From positions 1 to 64,000 of the forward strand of contig JAATGU010000039.1 of assembly GCA_015654535.1 (NCBI GenBank): a stretch of DNA of 64,000 nucleotides, read 5' to 3'. The stretch comes from Bacteroidales bacterium. Lineage in GTDB: Bacteria; Bacteroidota; Bacteroidia; Bacteroidales; Bacteroidaceae. Shown here piece by piece: positions 17,800-25,584 of this stretch. The notes beneath the pieces were generated by a model. It saw only the letters and a program-made list of their open reading frames with translations. It searched no databases and was not told the DNA's origin. Made by a program: the position numbers and the translations under genes. Every line of letters starts with the position of its first letter. The stretch's first letter is position 1.

Positions 17800-18512
17800 A
17801 AAATAATTTTCTGGAACAGATTATTCTATACGTACTGGTTACCTGTGTTGCTTTGGCACTTGCTACATTAGCACGTATATCCGCTGTCTCATTGGGATTT
17901 GACAGTTTTACAGCATTTATTGTTTTTATTGTAGTTTTAGGCATTTCGGTTATCGTGTATTTAAGTATCCATGTTGTTTTGCAAGGCCTGATGTTACCTT
18001 GGATTGAACGGTTATTGATAAAAATTCCTTATTTCAAGAATAAGAAAAGAGCCAAATGTCCTATCAGCGAAATAACCGAAAGCATTGTAGAACAACAGTT
18101 TTTGCCTTCTTTAGAGGATATTCGGAACGAACAAAAGCAAAACAAAACTAAGGAGCAGGAGGATAAACTGAATATTGCTCTAAACTATACCCGAGAATCT
18201 TTTGCACTTTATCTTTCGGACGAACATCTCGAAGTTCTTTGCCAAAACGTACAGATATATATCGATAAGTTGGGCGTAAAAGAATTGAAGTCTGTTAAAG
18301 TCAAAGAATTAACAACTGTTGACCTTCGTCATTTTGGGTGGAATATCTGGAACTTTTTCAAACCGAGAAATCAGATGGATATTGCCCATTTCCTGAAAAT
18401 CGTATTCCTAGATATTTTCAAAGAAACAGAGGTTGAAACTATCAAGCGGCATCTGAAAGATGATGAATTGAAAGGGATTATTAAGATAGAGGAGAAAATT
18501 ATGAAACTATAA
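17796..18512 (+). CDS. two-pass membrane protein of unknown function, coupled to integrase
   Basis: A 238-residue protein with two hydrophobic helices near the N terminus (about residues 7-27 and 38-62), followed by a 170-residue charged, helical cytoplasmic portion (IRNEQKQNKTKEQEDKLN, later AHFLKIVFLDIFKETE). I recognise no domain. Its ATG overlaps the integrase stop by 4 bp, so it is translated with the integrase. It is followed 12 bp later by the HEPN-motif gene. A membrane effector or sensor partner of the HEPN protein is conceivable but unproven; a role in element maintenance is equally possible. Confidence 0.75.
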   Translation: MKNNFLEQIILYVLVTCVALALATLARISAVSLGFDSFTAFIVFIVVLGISVIVYLSIHVVLQGLMLPWIERLLIKIPYFKNKKRAKCPISEITESIVEQQFLPSLEDIRNEQKQNKTKEQEDKLNIALNYTRESFALYLSDEHLEVLCQNVQIYIDKLGVKELKSVKVKELTTVDLRHFGWNIWNFFKPRNQMDIAHFLKIVFLDIFKETEVETIKRHLKDDELKGIIKIEEKIMKL

Positions 18513-18524
18513 ATACAAAGGAAA

Positions 18525-19994
18525 ATGGAAACAAAAACCACTAGCTCTCAGTATATAGATGACACTATTTTTGAAGACGACAATGCTATATTGAGGTTAA
18601 TATCATTGTTTGAGTCAGGAGAAATTGATTTTAAACTTGCAACATCTATCTATGGTGTAGTAATGGATGCAAAAATGGATAGAAAGAACAATGGAGAGTT
18701 TCTAGTTAACTTCGATTTACGTCCTGAATGGGAAGAAAAATTTGGGATGGATCATTTCTTTGAGAGACCTGTAATGCTCGTAACAAATGGAGTTAACATA
18801 TTAATCAAAAATACAGATGTAACAGCGTTTAAGCAATCATTAGGAGAAGGGATACGACAGGCATCCATAAATATTAATGCATTTAGAGGTGATTTGAATG
18901 ATAGCAACTGGAATCAGTCAAAGCAATCAGCCTATTTTCGATTTGACTGTAATAAATTCGATCCTCAATGCTGTGGCATCATCTATGACATGACTACAAA
19001 TAAAGACCAAAATTATTCATGGAAAAATTGTGTAAAAATAGAAATTGACAAATTAACAATACTATTCTATTATATGAAGCTTGAAGGAGATGTTGGATAT
19101 TTTGTGTTCAAAACAAATGACCCAATAAATCATGATAAATTCTTGCATATCATAAATGCAACGAGGGCTGCATTTTCTTTAATATCAGGATTTTATATTG
19201 CCGATAGTGCCTATTTTATTTCCATGCAAAAAGGAAAGAAAGAAACATTGACTTATCGTTACCAAAATTTTAATGAAACCATATATTCTAAAAGACCACT
19301 TTTGGATAACTCTCTTTATCGTAATATTCCCCAAGATGAGTTGTATTTAACTTCTAATCAATTTGAGCGTCTTTCAAAACTACTTTATCAGGATGAAGAG
19401 CTGCTACGCTCTTGCATATTACTTACACAAGCGAGCAGAGTGGATAGTTTGTCCAAAGGCTGTTTAGCAGCTGTTGCGTTAGAAACTATTACTAACAAAA
19501 TTATTGAAAAGAATAAGAATGCGAGTGTATTAATTGAAGACAAGAAGGTTTCCCAACAATTGAAGTATGAATTAGAGAAAGGGCTAAAGAAAATAAAAGA
19601 TAATATAGAAAAAACCATATTTGATAAACTGAAAAGCAAAATAGGAAAGTTAAATGAACAATCTAACTCTACCAAATTAGGTACTCCATTCGAGGCTTTA
19701 GGTATTCAGTTAGATGAAGAAGAATTATATTGTATATCATGTAGAAATTGTTTATTGCATGGTTCTTTACCTACGCCAACAAGTGAGTTGTATAAGTCAT
19801 TAACGAGTGATGAATTGCTTAAGCTCGTATCCAACAGACTGATAATGCTATCCTCTATGCTTATTTTGAAAAAGATTGGTTATAGACATAATGTAATTGA
19901 TTGGGGATATACAGAAATCGCAATAAGAAGGAAGATGATGAATTGCGAGAGTATTAAAGGTATTGGTAAGGCACATCGGGTCATTAATAATTAG
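18525..19994 (+). CDS. HEPN-motif protein, candidate defence RNase (ApeA-like)
   Basis: A 489-residue protein not belonging to any mobilisation or integration family I know. Near the C terminus ISCRNCLLHGSLP contains the HEPN signature R-x4-H (Arg407, His412) inside a helix, the arrangement found in HEPN ribonucleases such as ApeA and RnlA-type toxins. The N-terminal two thirds mix beta strands and helices, broadly like the ApeA layout of a large N-terminal domain plus C-terminal HEPN. A basic helical stretch (about 320-375) precedes the HEPN part. It is 12 bp from the membrane-protein gene. An anti-phage or toxin role is inferred from the motif and its place in a mobile element. Confidence 0.7.
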   Translation: METKTTSSQYIDDTIFEDDNAILRLISLFESGEIDFKLATSIYGVVMDAKMDRKNNGEFLVNFDLRPEWEEKFGMDHFFERPVMLVTNGVNILIKNTDVTAFKQSLGEGIRQASININAFRGDLNDSNWNQSKQSAYFRFDCNKFDPQCCGIIYDMTTNKDQNYSWKNCVKIEIDKLTILFYYMKLEGDVGYFVFKTNDPINHDKFLHIINATRAAFSLISGFYIADSAYFISMQKGKKETLTYRYQNFNETIYSKRPLLDNSLYRNIPQDELYLTSNQFERLSKLLYQDEELLRSCILLTQASRVDSLSKGCLAAVALETITNKIIEKNKNASVLIEDKKVSQQLKYELEKGLKKIKDNIEKTIFDKLKSKIGKLNEQSNSTKLGTPFEALGIQLDEEELYCISCRNCLLHGSLPTPTSELYKSLTSDELLKLVSNRLIMLSSMLILKKIGYRHNVIDWGYTEIAIRRKMMNCESIKGIGKAHRVINN

Positions 19995-20097
19995 AATCAC
20001 GAATCATCAATAAGTGTTTTCAAGGTGTTTTTTCTGTGTCGTGAAACACAGGGAAAACACTTTTTTCATTTGCACTTCATCTATTAAAATTGATAAT

Positions 20098-20448
20098 ATG
20101 AAGACAAATGAGATTACTTTTGATAGCCTGCCCCAAGCAGTAGCCTATCTTGTTGATGAAGTAGCTGCAATTAAGCTGTTAGTGGAAAACCACCAGACTT
20201 TACCTCTTGCAAAGCGAGTTCCGGTAGGTATTGAAGAAGCCTGCCGAATAATCGGCAAAGCAAAACCAACTATTTATACGCTTGTCCGCAAACGCCTGCT
20301 TCCCTGCTACAAGAACGGAAAGAAGCTCTACTTCTTTGAAGACGAACTATTAGAATGGATTTCCAAAGGTAAAAAGAAAACCTTGTTGGAAATTGAATCC
20401 GAAGTGGAAGCAGGTTACAAAAAACGTTTCAGAGGTACAGAAAGATGA
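20098..20448 (+). CDS. excisionase-like helix-turn-helix protein
   Basis: A 116-residue protein with an excisionase/MerR-type HTH_17 domain (VGIEEACRIIGKAKPTIYTL, then CYKNGKKLYFFEDELLEWI) that reads a DNA target through its winged helix. The frame extends back to 20014, but the ATG at 20098 (MKTNEITFDSLPQAVAYL) is the conventional start for this family in Bacteroides elements. It overlaps the next gene by 4 bp (ATGA). It probably works as an Xis or regulator of the replication and mobilisation genes that follow. Confidence 0.85.
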   Translation: MKTNEITFDSLPQAVAYLVDEVAAIKLLVENHQTLPLAKRVPVGIEEACRIIGKAKPTIYTLVRKRLLPCYKNGKKLYFFEDELLEWISKGKKKTLLEIESEVEAGYKKRFRGTER

Positions 20449-20837
20449 ATCTGTTTGATTTATTAGCCAATTTCTGGCGGGTAGATGAACAGCAGAATTT
20501 TAGCGGAAACGAGACCCGTCTGTATTTCTTCCTGATTCATTTGGCGAACCGCTCGTTCTGGCCGGAATGGATAGAATATCCCAACAAACGATTAGCAGCT
20601 AATACGAATATTTCTTTGGAAGTACTGAAATCCTCTCGCGAGCGGTTGAAGGATGCCGGATTATTAGACTACATTTCAGGGGGTGGACATAGGGTTAAAA
20701 CTAAGTATCAGATTTTAGCACCTAAGTCCGACCTTAAACTCTCACCATACAATATAAAGACTAAAGACAAAAAATCTAATATAGATTCTTATGGAAAAAA
20801 GAAAGGATTTGTCCATACAGGAAGTGATTTCGACTAA
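20445..20837 (+). CDS. small winged-helix protein of the replication module
   Basis: A 130-residue protein with a winged-helix segment (ETRLYFFLIHLANRSFWPEW through ISLEVLKSSRERLKDAGLLD). This resembles the replication-initiator-associated proteins that precede DnaC-like ATPases on Bacteroides mobilisable elements. Its start overlaps the upstream excisionase-like gene by 4 bp, and its end overlaps the following ATPase gene by 47 bp. Such overlap shows a tightly packed operon. It is probably a DNA-binding accessory protein; its exact role is unknown. Confidence 0.75.
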   Translation: MNLFDLLANFWRVDEQQNFSGNETRLYFFLIHLANRSFWPEWIEYPNKRLAANTNISLEVLKSSRERLKDAGLLDYISGGGHRVKTKYQILAPKSDLKLSPYNIKTKDKKSNIDSYGKKKGFVHTGSDFD

Positions 20838-21516
20838 CCAGCAGTTTTATCAGGTAATGCAGGAAGATGCCAATGAAATTGTTGCCCGTGAAAAAGAAAA
20901 GATGCAGCAACGTCGCTTGATTTTGCCTCTTGCCTATCCCGATTTTCAGAATTTGTTTCGCTCATTCGGAACAGTTTGCTTGCATAATCGGAATCAGAAC
21001 AGGAACTTCATCATTGACAATGACAATGAACCTATGATAGAGCAACTCTACTTTTATGCAACCAACAACCCTGCTTTTGACGGTGATTTAAGCAAAGGCA
21101 TTATGCTACAAGGAAAATACGGGTGCGGCAAAACACTTATCCTTGAAACATACTCATTGCTTCATAATCATATTGTGAGAAAATTCAGCCTGAATTATTC
21201 TTTGTTTACGTTTATCAAATCAGTGGAGTTGCAAGAGCAAATTGTAAAACAATCGACAGGCGTATTTGCTCGGCGACCACTAATCATTGATGAATTTGGA
21301 CGAGAATCCAAAACGATTATGGATTATGGGAACATTAGCCGCCCTATTTCTGAATTGTTGAGTTTGAGAAGCGATACCGGAGTAGTTACACATGGCACCA
21401 CGAACTTCACTTTTGCTACACTTTCGTCTGATGAGTTCTATGGTGGGATGATTGGCGACCGCCTCAAAGTGATGTTCAACTTTATCACGTTGAATGGTGA
21501 AAGTCGTCGAGTTTAA
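20791..21516 (+). CDS. DnaC-like ATPase (helicase-loader type)
   Basis: A 241-residue P-loop ATPase. Walker A is GKYGCGKT at residues 108-115, and Walker B is PLIIDEFGRE about 55 residues further on. A sensor-like GTTNF and a C-terminal arginine-rich end (GDRLKVMFNF) follow. This matches DnaC/IstB-type loaders, which put the replicative helicase on single-stranded DNA. It follows a winged-helix gene in the same operon, suggesting the excised element can replicate or at least convert transferred single strands. The ORF overlaps the previous one by 47 bp, so the start codon needs checking. Confidence 0.85.
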   Translation: MEKRKDLSIQEVISTNQQFYQVMQEDANEIVAREKEKMQQRRLILPLAYPDFQNLFRSFGTVCLHNRNQNRNFIIDNDNEPMIEQLYFYATNNPAFDGDLSKGIMLQGKYGCGKTLILETYSLLHNHIVRKFSLNYSLFTFIKSVELQEQIVKQSTGVFARRPLIIDEFGRESKTIMDYGNISRPISELLSLRSDTGVVTHGTTNFTFATLSSDEFYGGMIGDRLKVMFNFITLNGESRRV

Positions 21517-21544
21517 GCTTTCAATAAATTTAGTCGTTTCCTCA

Positions 21545-21700
21545 CAATGGCATAATCCAAGCAAGCTTGGCTTCTGCTCATTGTTTAACGTAAACGTTCA
21601 TCCAACGGCTCTCTGTTCGCGAGCAATGTAGCAAGAGGGAACTGGACAAGTCCTGTTCTTTCCTCTTGCCCTACGGGATTACTTGCTGTTAATCAGCAAG
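21545..21700. other. cluster of palindromes upstream of mob genes, candidate oriT
   Basis: Several stems are packed into the 284-bp gap before the mobilisation gene. CCAAGC (21557-21562) pairs with GCTTGG (21565-21570). AACGT/ACGTT flank AA at 21586-21597. A long composite hairpin at 21631-21669 has GCAAGAGG pairing with CCTCTTGC, GAAC with GTTC and GGAC with GTCC. CTTGCTG (21682-21688) pairs with CAGCAAG (21694-21700). Origins of transfer of Bacteroides mobilisable elements lie beside the mob genes and are hairpin-rich, so this is a good oriT candidate, but no nick site was recognised. Confidence 0.5.
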
Positions 21701-21800
21701 ATATTGAAAATAGTTTTTATAAAGGCTCTTATGAACGAAATCCATAATAGCCTATTTATTAATCGATTAATAAAATAAATTCTTATAAAAAAGTTATAAT

Positions 21801-22388
21801 ATGGAACGAAATAAGAATAAAACGGCTTTGACTTCGGTTGGAATTGACCATTCCACCAATCGTCTAATAGATAAACTTTGCAAACGCTATAACCTGAAAA
21901 AGGGAGAGATAGTGAAACTGGCTTTTGAATATATGGAGAAGGCTTGCATCAATCCATCCGAGCCGCCCGAATCGGTCAAAGCGGAATTGGCGAAAGTAAA
22001 CAAGCGACAGGATGATTTGATACGATTTGTCCGCCACTTTGAAGAAGAACAACTGAATCCAATGATTCGGGCAACCCACTCAATCTCTGTTCGTTTTGAC
22101 GGGGTTGTGAAAGCTTTGGAAACATTTATTCTTTCGCAGTTGGAGAAAAACCAAGAGAAAAACAATGCTGTACTACAGAAAATCAGTGACCAATTCGGGA
22201 AATATGCCGACATCATAAATAATCAGGGCAAACAGATTAATACATTGTATCAACTTCACCAACGGGATAATAAAAAACTATTGGATTTGATTATGCTGTA
22301 CGCCGAACTTGCAGCTTGTGGAGTAATGGATGGAAAGCGGAAAGAGAACCTGAAAGCAGAAATCTACAAACTAATCAATCCTGAATAA
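21801..22388 (+). CDS. BfmA/BtgA-family mobilisation protein
   Basis: A 195-residue protein that matches the BfmA/BtgA family of Bacteroides mobilisation accessory proteins in layout. An N-terminal ribbon-helix-helix-like segment (SVGIDHSTNRLIDKLCKRY, then KKGEIVKLAFEYMEKACI) is followed by a long helical or coiled-coil C-terminal half (EEEQLNPMIRATHSISVRFDG, then EKNNAVLQKISDQFGKYADI). It probably binds oriT and helps assemble the relaxosome. It lies 3 bp upstream of the relaxase gene. The upstream region holds the palindrome cluster described separately. Confidence 0.85.
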   Translation: MERNKNKTALTSVGIDHSTNRLIDKLCKRYNLKKGEIVKLAFEYMEKACINPSEPPESVKAELAKVNKRQDDLIRFVRHFEEEQLNPMIRATHSISVRFDGVVKALETFILSQLEKNQEKNNAVLQKISDQFGKYADIINNQGKQINTLYQLHQRDNKKLLDLIMLYAELAACGVMDGKRKENLKAEIYKLINPE

Positions 22389-22391
22389 GCG

Positions 22392-23269
22392 ATGAATATT
22401 GACTTCCCACCACCGTCCAACGGGGTATATAATAATGCCGGGAGTAGTCGACAGTTGGCAAATTATTTAGAACATGAAGATATGGAACGAATGCAGAAAG
22501 GTATTTATACCGAAGGCTTTTTCAACTTAATGCAAGAAAATCTGTATAAATCTCAAGTGATTAAAGACATTGATGGCAATATTGGTCAACTCTTAAAAAC
22601 CGATGCCAAGTTCTACGCTATCCACGTCAGCCCGTCGGAGAGCGAGCAAAAGCATTGGGAAATACCGAACAGGAGCAAGCCGAAGCCATGAAGCGGTATA
22701 TCAGGGAAGTATTTATCCCTGAGTATGCCAAGAATTTCAACAAGGGACTATCTGCCAACGACATTAAATTTTACGGCAAAATCCATTTCAATCGCGATCG
22801 GTCCGAAAACACGCTGAATATGCACTGCCATTTGATTGTCAGCCGTAAAGACCAATCGAACAAAATCAAGTTAAGTCCGCGAACCAACCACCGCAACACC
22901 AAGAAAGGCGCAATCAAAGGAGGTTTTGACCGAACTGCATTATTTGAAAATGTAGAAAAGGGATTTGATAAATTGTTCGGCTACAATCGGCAACTGTCCG
23001 AAACGTTCGAGTACTGCAATACGATGAAAAACGGGAGCATGACTGATAAGCTGAAAATGCAGGAAAGAGAAATCAGTACATCAATACAACAGCAAATCAG
23101 TACGTCAGTAAATCAATCAACCAATAATTCAGTAAGTCAATCAAACGATAGAAATGGGTTATCTTCTTTATTTTCCATTCTTCCATCGGCTATGGATAGC
23201 ACTTTGCCAGACGACCAACAGCCACTGAAACCCAAGAAAAAGAAAAAACGAAGACCAAGATTAAGTTAA
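22392..23269 (+). pseudogene. relaxase (BfmB/MobB-type) broken by a frameshift
   Basis: Two overlapping open frames make up one relaxase. The first (22392-22691) gives MNIDFPPPSNGVYNNAGSSR and ends in the run FYAIHVSPSESE. The second (from about 22646, annotated by TTG at 22655 to 23269) continues with ALGNTEQEQAEAMKRYIREV and carries the histidine cluster MHCHLIVSRKD expected of relaxase metal binding. The shift is -1 around 22646-22652, in the run gagCAAAAGCattg. Restoring one A gives a continuous reading frame (E-Q-K-A-L). Loss of one base in an A run, a sequencing error or translational slippage are all possible. If real, the element needs another relaxase to transfer. Confidence 0.82.
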
Positions 23270-23289
23270 TAGAATTAGAATTTAATGTA

Positions 23290-23397
23290 GCAAAAGTTAT
23301 TCCCCGTGCAACTTCGGTTATTTCCCGCTCATGGCTTCCTTGCCGTTTTGGAGGCGGAAGCTGCGGGAATAACCGATTGTCCGAGAATAACTTTTGC
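23290..23397. repeat. 108-bp triple-nested palindrome after the relaxase gene
   Basis: Outer arms GCAAAAGTTATTC (23290-23302) and GAATAACTTTTGC (23385-23397) are perfectly complementary. Middle arms CGGTTATTTCCCGC (23315-23328) and GCGGGAATAACCG (23363-23375) pair with a single bulge. Inner arms GCTTCC (23334-23339) and GGAAGC (23356-23361) complete a cruciform. Its position after the mob module suggests a terminator, a second oriT-type site or a recombination signal. It occupies much of the 343-bp gene-free gap 23270-23612. Confidence 0.75.
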
Positions 23398-23523
23398 CAG
23401 CTAATGGAGTTAGTAGTAACAAACCTCTTAAACCACCCAGTAGAGATAAAACATTTTGCAGGAATAAGTATCAGAAACTGTAAATTTCTAATAATTGGCT
23501 TGGATATATATGTGTTGATAATT

Positions 23524-23567
23524 TTTGCTCATTTCATTGTATTTGCTCAAATAAAATCGTATATTTG
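23524..23567 (+). promoter_or_regulatory. promoter and paired direct repeats ahead of the XRE/methyltransferase operon
   Basis: TATATTTG at 23560-23567 matches the -7 consensus TAnnTTTG. Two copies of TTTGCTCA at 23524-23531 and 23542-23549 lie just upstream, 18 bp apart, and could be operator half-sites for the XRE protein encoded next. The predicted start site excludes the longer reading frame beginning at 23565 and supports the ATG at 23613. Confidence 0.5.
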
Positions 23568-23612
23568 CCAAATAATGACAAATTAAAAACTGACAAATTC
23601 AATACTTGTGTC

Positions 23613-23891
23613 ATGTTATTTGCTGAAAAAATTCGACGGTTAAGGGAAGAAAAAAAACTATTGCAAAGGCAATTAGCCGCTGCTTTAGAGATTGACACTC
23701 CCATGTATAGTCGCATAGAACGGGGTGATCGCTCTGCAAAAAGAGAACAAGTAATTATCCTTGCAAGACTACTGAATGTTAATAAAGAGGAGTTATTGAC
23801 CTTATGGCTTGCAGATAGAGTCATTGCAGAGGTTTGCGAGGAGAAAAAAATTGCAAAGAACGCATTGGAAATAGTCAAGCAAAACATTTAA
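23613..23891 (+). CDS. XRE-family HTH regulator of the methyltransferase
   Basis: A 92-residue protein with an N-terminal XRE helix-turn-helix (IRRLREEKKLLQRQLAAALE, then IDTPMYSRIERGDRSAK) and a short helical C terminus. It ends 1 bp before the methyltransferase ATG, so the two genes form an operon. Start ATG 23613 is chosen over 23565 because the promoter box ends at 23567. Such small regulators commonly limit methyltransferase expression. The two TTTGCTCA repeats upstream are candidate binding sites. Confidence 0.85.
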   Translation: MLFAEKIRRLREEKKLLQRQLAAALEIDTPMYSRIERGDRSAKREQVIILARLLNVNKEELLTLWLADRVIAEVCEEKKIAKNALEIVKQNI

Positions 23892-23892
23892 G

Positions 23893-25584
23893 ATGATGAA
23901 TAACAAAGTTGAAGAAGTTACTATAAAAAATTCAGGTGCAACATTTACACCTATTCGTTTGGCTGATTTTTTGTCCGATAAAATTTTGGCTTGTTACAAT
24001 TCAAATAATCAACCATCCGCAATTTTAGACCCTGCATGTGGCGATGGTGCGTTGCTTTCTTCCATTGCAACTAAAATCGGAAATCAGTTTGATTTTGAAT
24101 TAAAAGGTTTCGATACCAATATTGATTATATTTTGAAAACCAAAAACAATTTGTCTGATTTAGGATTTTCAGAAGCGCAAATTCAACAAAAAGATTTTCT
24201 TGAAGTGGCTCCTAATTCTATAGGACTTTTTTCAAATGGTTCTTCTCATGAATTTGCAGATATTGTCATTGCAAATCCACCTTATGTACGCACACAAACA
24301 TTAGGAGCGCAAAAGTCTCAACAAATAGCAAAAGATTACAATCTTTCCGGCAAAATAGACCTGTATTATCCCTTTTTAATGGGAATGACAAATGCCCTCA
24401 AGAAAGGGGGAATACTCGGAGTAATCACATCAAATCGCTACTTAACAACAAAAAGTGGTGCCGAGATAAGAAAATTTTTATTAGACAACTACGACATTTT
24501 AGAAGTGATTGATTTAGGTGATACAAAACTTTTCAATGCCGCTGTGTTGCCGGCAATTTTTATTGGAAGAAAAAAAACAAGTAGAAAGCAACTATCTCCA
24601 TCCTGTCTTTTTGCAAAAATATATGAGGAATTTCAATCTATCCCTAATCAAAAAAACACAAAAGTCAATTCTGTGTATGATGTCTTAGAAAAAACAGAAT
24701 CAGGACTATTTTCTGTTGATGGTAAAACATTCAACTATAGCGTTGGACTCCTCAAACATTCGCACATAAAAACAGATGTTTGGCAAATGACCAACGATAT
24801 AGAAAATGAATGGATTGATACAATAAAATCAAATACATCTTTTTATATCGGAGAGAAATTTAAAGTTCGTGTAGGTATAAAATCCTGCGCAGACAATGTT
24901 TTCTTAAATGACAAGTGGGAATGCGAGTCTGTGATTCCTGAAGAAAAATTATTGAGACCCCTAATTTCACAGGAAAATATTCAGAAATGGACGTGTACAT
25001 TATCTAAGTTGTCAAAAGTACTTTACCCTCATTATGCAAAAAATGGGAAAAGAGAAGTCTATAATTTAGATGATTATCCTAATACCAAGCAATATTTGAA
25101 TAAATACAGAGAACAACTTGAATCTCGTAACTATTTGATACAAGCAGGTCGGAAATGGTATGAAATGTGGGTGCCTCAAAATCCGGCATTATGGGATTTA
25201 CCTAAAATTGTCTTTCCAGACATAAGCCTTGAGGCTCGATTTTCTTATGATGATAGTGGAGCCGTTGTAAACGGGAACTGTTATTGGTTGGCTGCCCAAA
25301 CCAAAGAAGAAAATGAATTATTACTCTTAATACAAGGGATTTGCAACTCTGATTTAATGACTCAATACCACGATTTGTGCTTCAATAACAAATTGTATTC
25401 AGGCCGACGTCGCTATTTGAGTCAATACATTGAAAAATACCCCATCCCAAACCCTAACAATCAATCAGCAAAAAGAATTGTAGAGATAGTCAAACTTCTA
25501 AACTCTGACTGTAATTCCAAGTTGGAATCTCTCACTAATGAATTAAATAATTGCGTAAAAATAGCTTTTGGGATTACGGATTAA
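23893..25584 (+). CDS. type II N6-adenine DNA methyltransferase
   Basis: A 563-residue gamma-class amino-methyltransferase. Motif I for SAM binding is ILDPACGDGALL (residues 44-55), and catalytic motif IV is NPPY at residues 128-131, the pattern of TaqI/Eco57I-like adenine methylases. A large C-terminal target-recognition region follows (about residues 290-540, with WYEMWVPQNPALWDLPKIVFPDIS). Recognition sequence cannot be told from sequence. It converges with the endonuclease gene, overlapping its 3' end by 11 bp, so these two are a restriction-modification pair. Modification of host DNA is its job. Confidence 0.93.
   Translation: MMNNKVEEVTIKNSGATFTPIRLADFLSDKILACYNSNNQPSAILDPACGDGALLSSIATKIGNQFDFELKGFDTNIDYILKTKNNLSDLGFSEAQIQQKDFLEVAPNSIGLFSNGSSHEFADIVIANPPYVRTQTLGAQKSQQIAKDYNLSGKIDLYYPFLMGMTNALKKGGILGVITSNRYLTTKSGAEIRKFLLDNYDILEVIDLGDTKLFNAAVLPAIFIGRKKTSRKQLSPSCLFAKIYEEFQSIPNQKNTKVNSVYDVLEKTESGLFSVDGKTFNYSVGLLKHSHIKTDVWQMTNDIENEWIDTIKSNTSFYIGEKFKVRVGIKSCADNVFLNDKWECESVIPEEKLLRPLISQENIQKWTCTLSKLSKVLYPHYAKNGKREVYNLDDYPNTKQYLNKYREQLESRNYLIQAGRKWYEMWVPQNPALWDLPKIVFPDISLEARFSYDDSGAVVNGNCYWLAAQTKEENELLLLIQGICNSDLMTQYHDLCFNNKLYSGRRRYLSQYIEKYPIPNPNNQSAKRIVEIVKLLNSDCNSKLESLTNELNNCVKIAFGITD

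Noticed and set aside
22646-22655. Programmed ribosomal frameshifting in the relaxase
   Set aside because: GCAAAAG is not a canonical X-XXY-YYZ heptamer and no clear downstream pseudoknot is visible; base loss or sequencing error is simpler.
23565-23612. Longer N terminus for the XRE regulator of the methyltransferase
   Set aside because: The -7 box at 23560-23567 predicts transcription starting downstream of that ATG.
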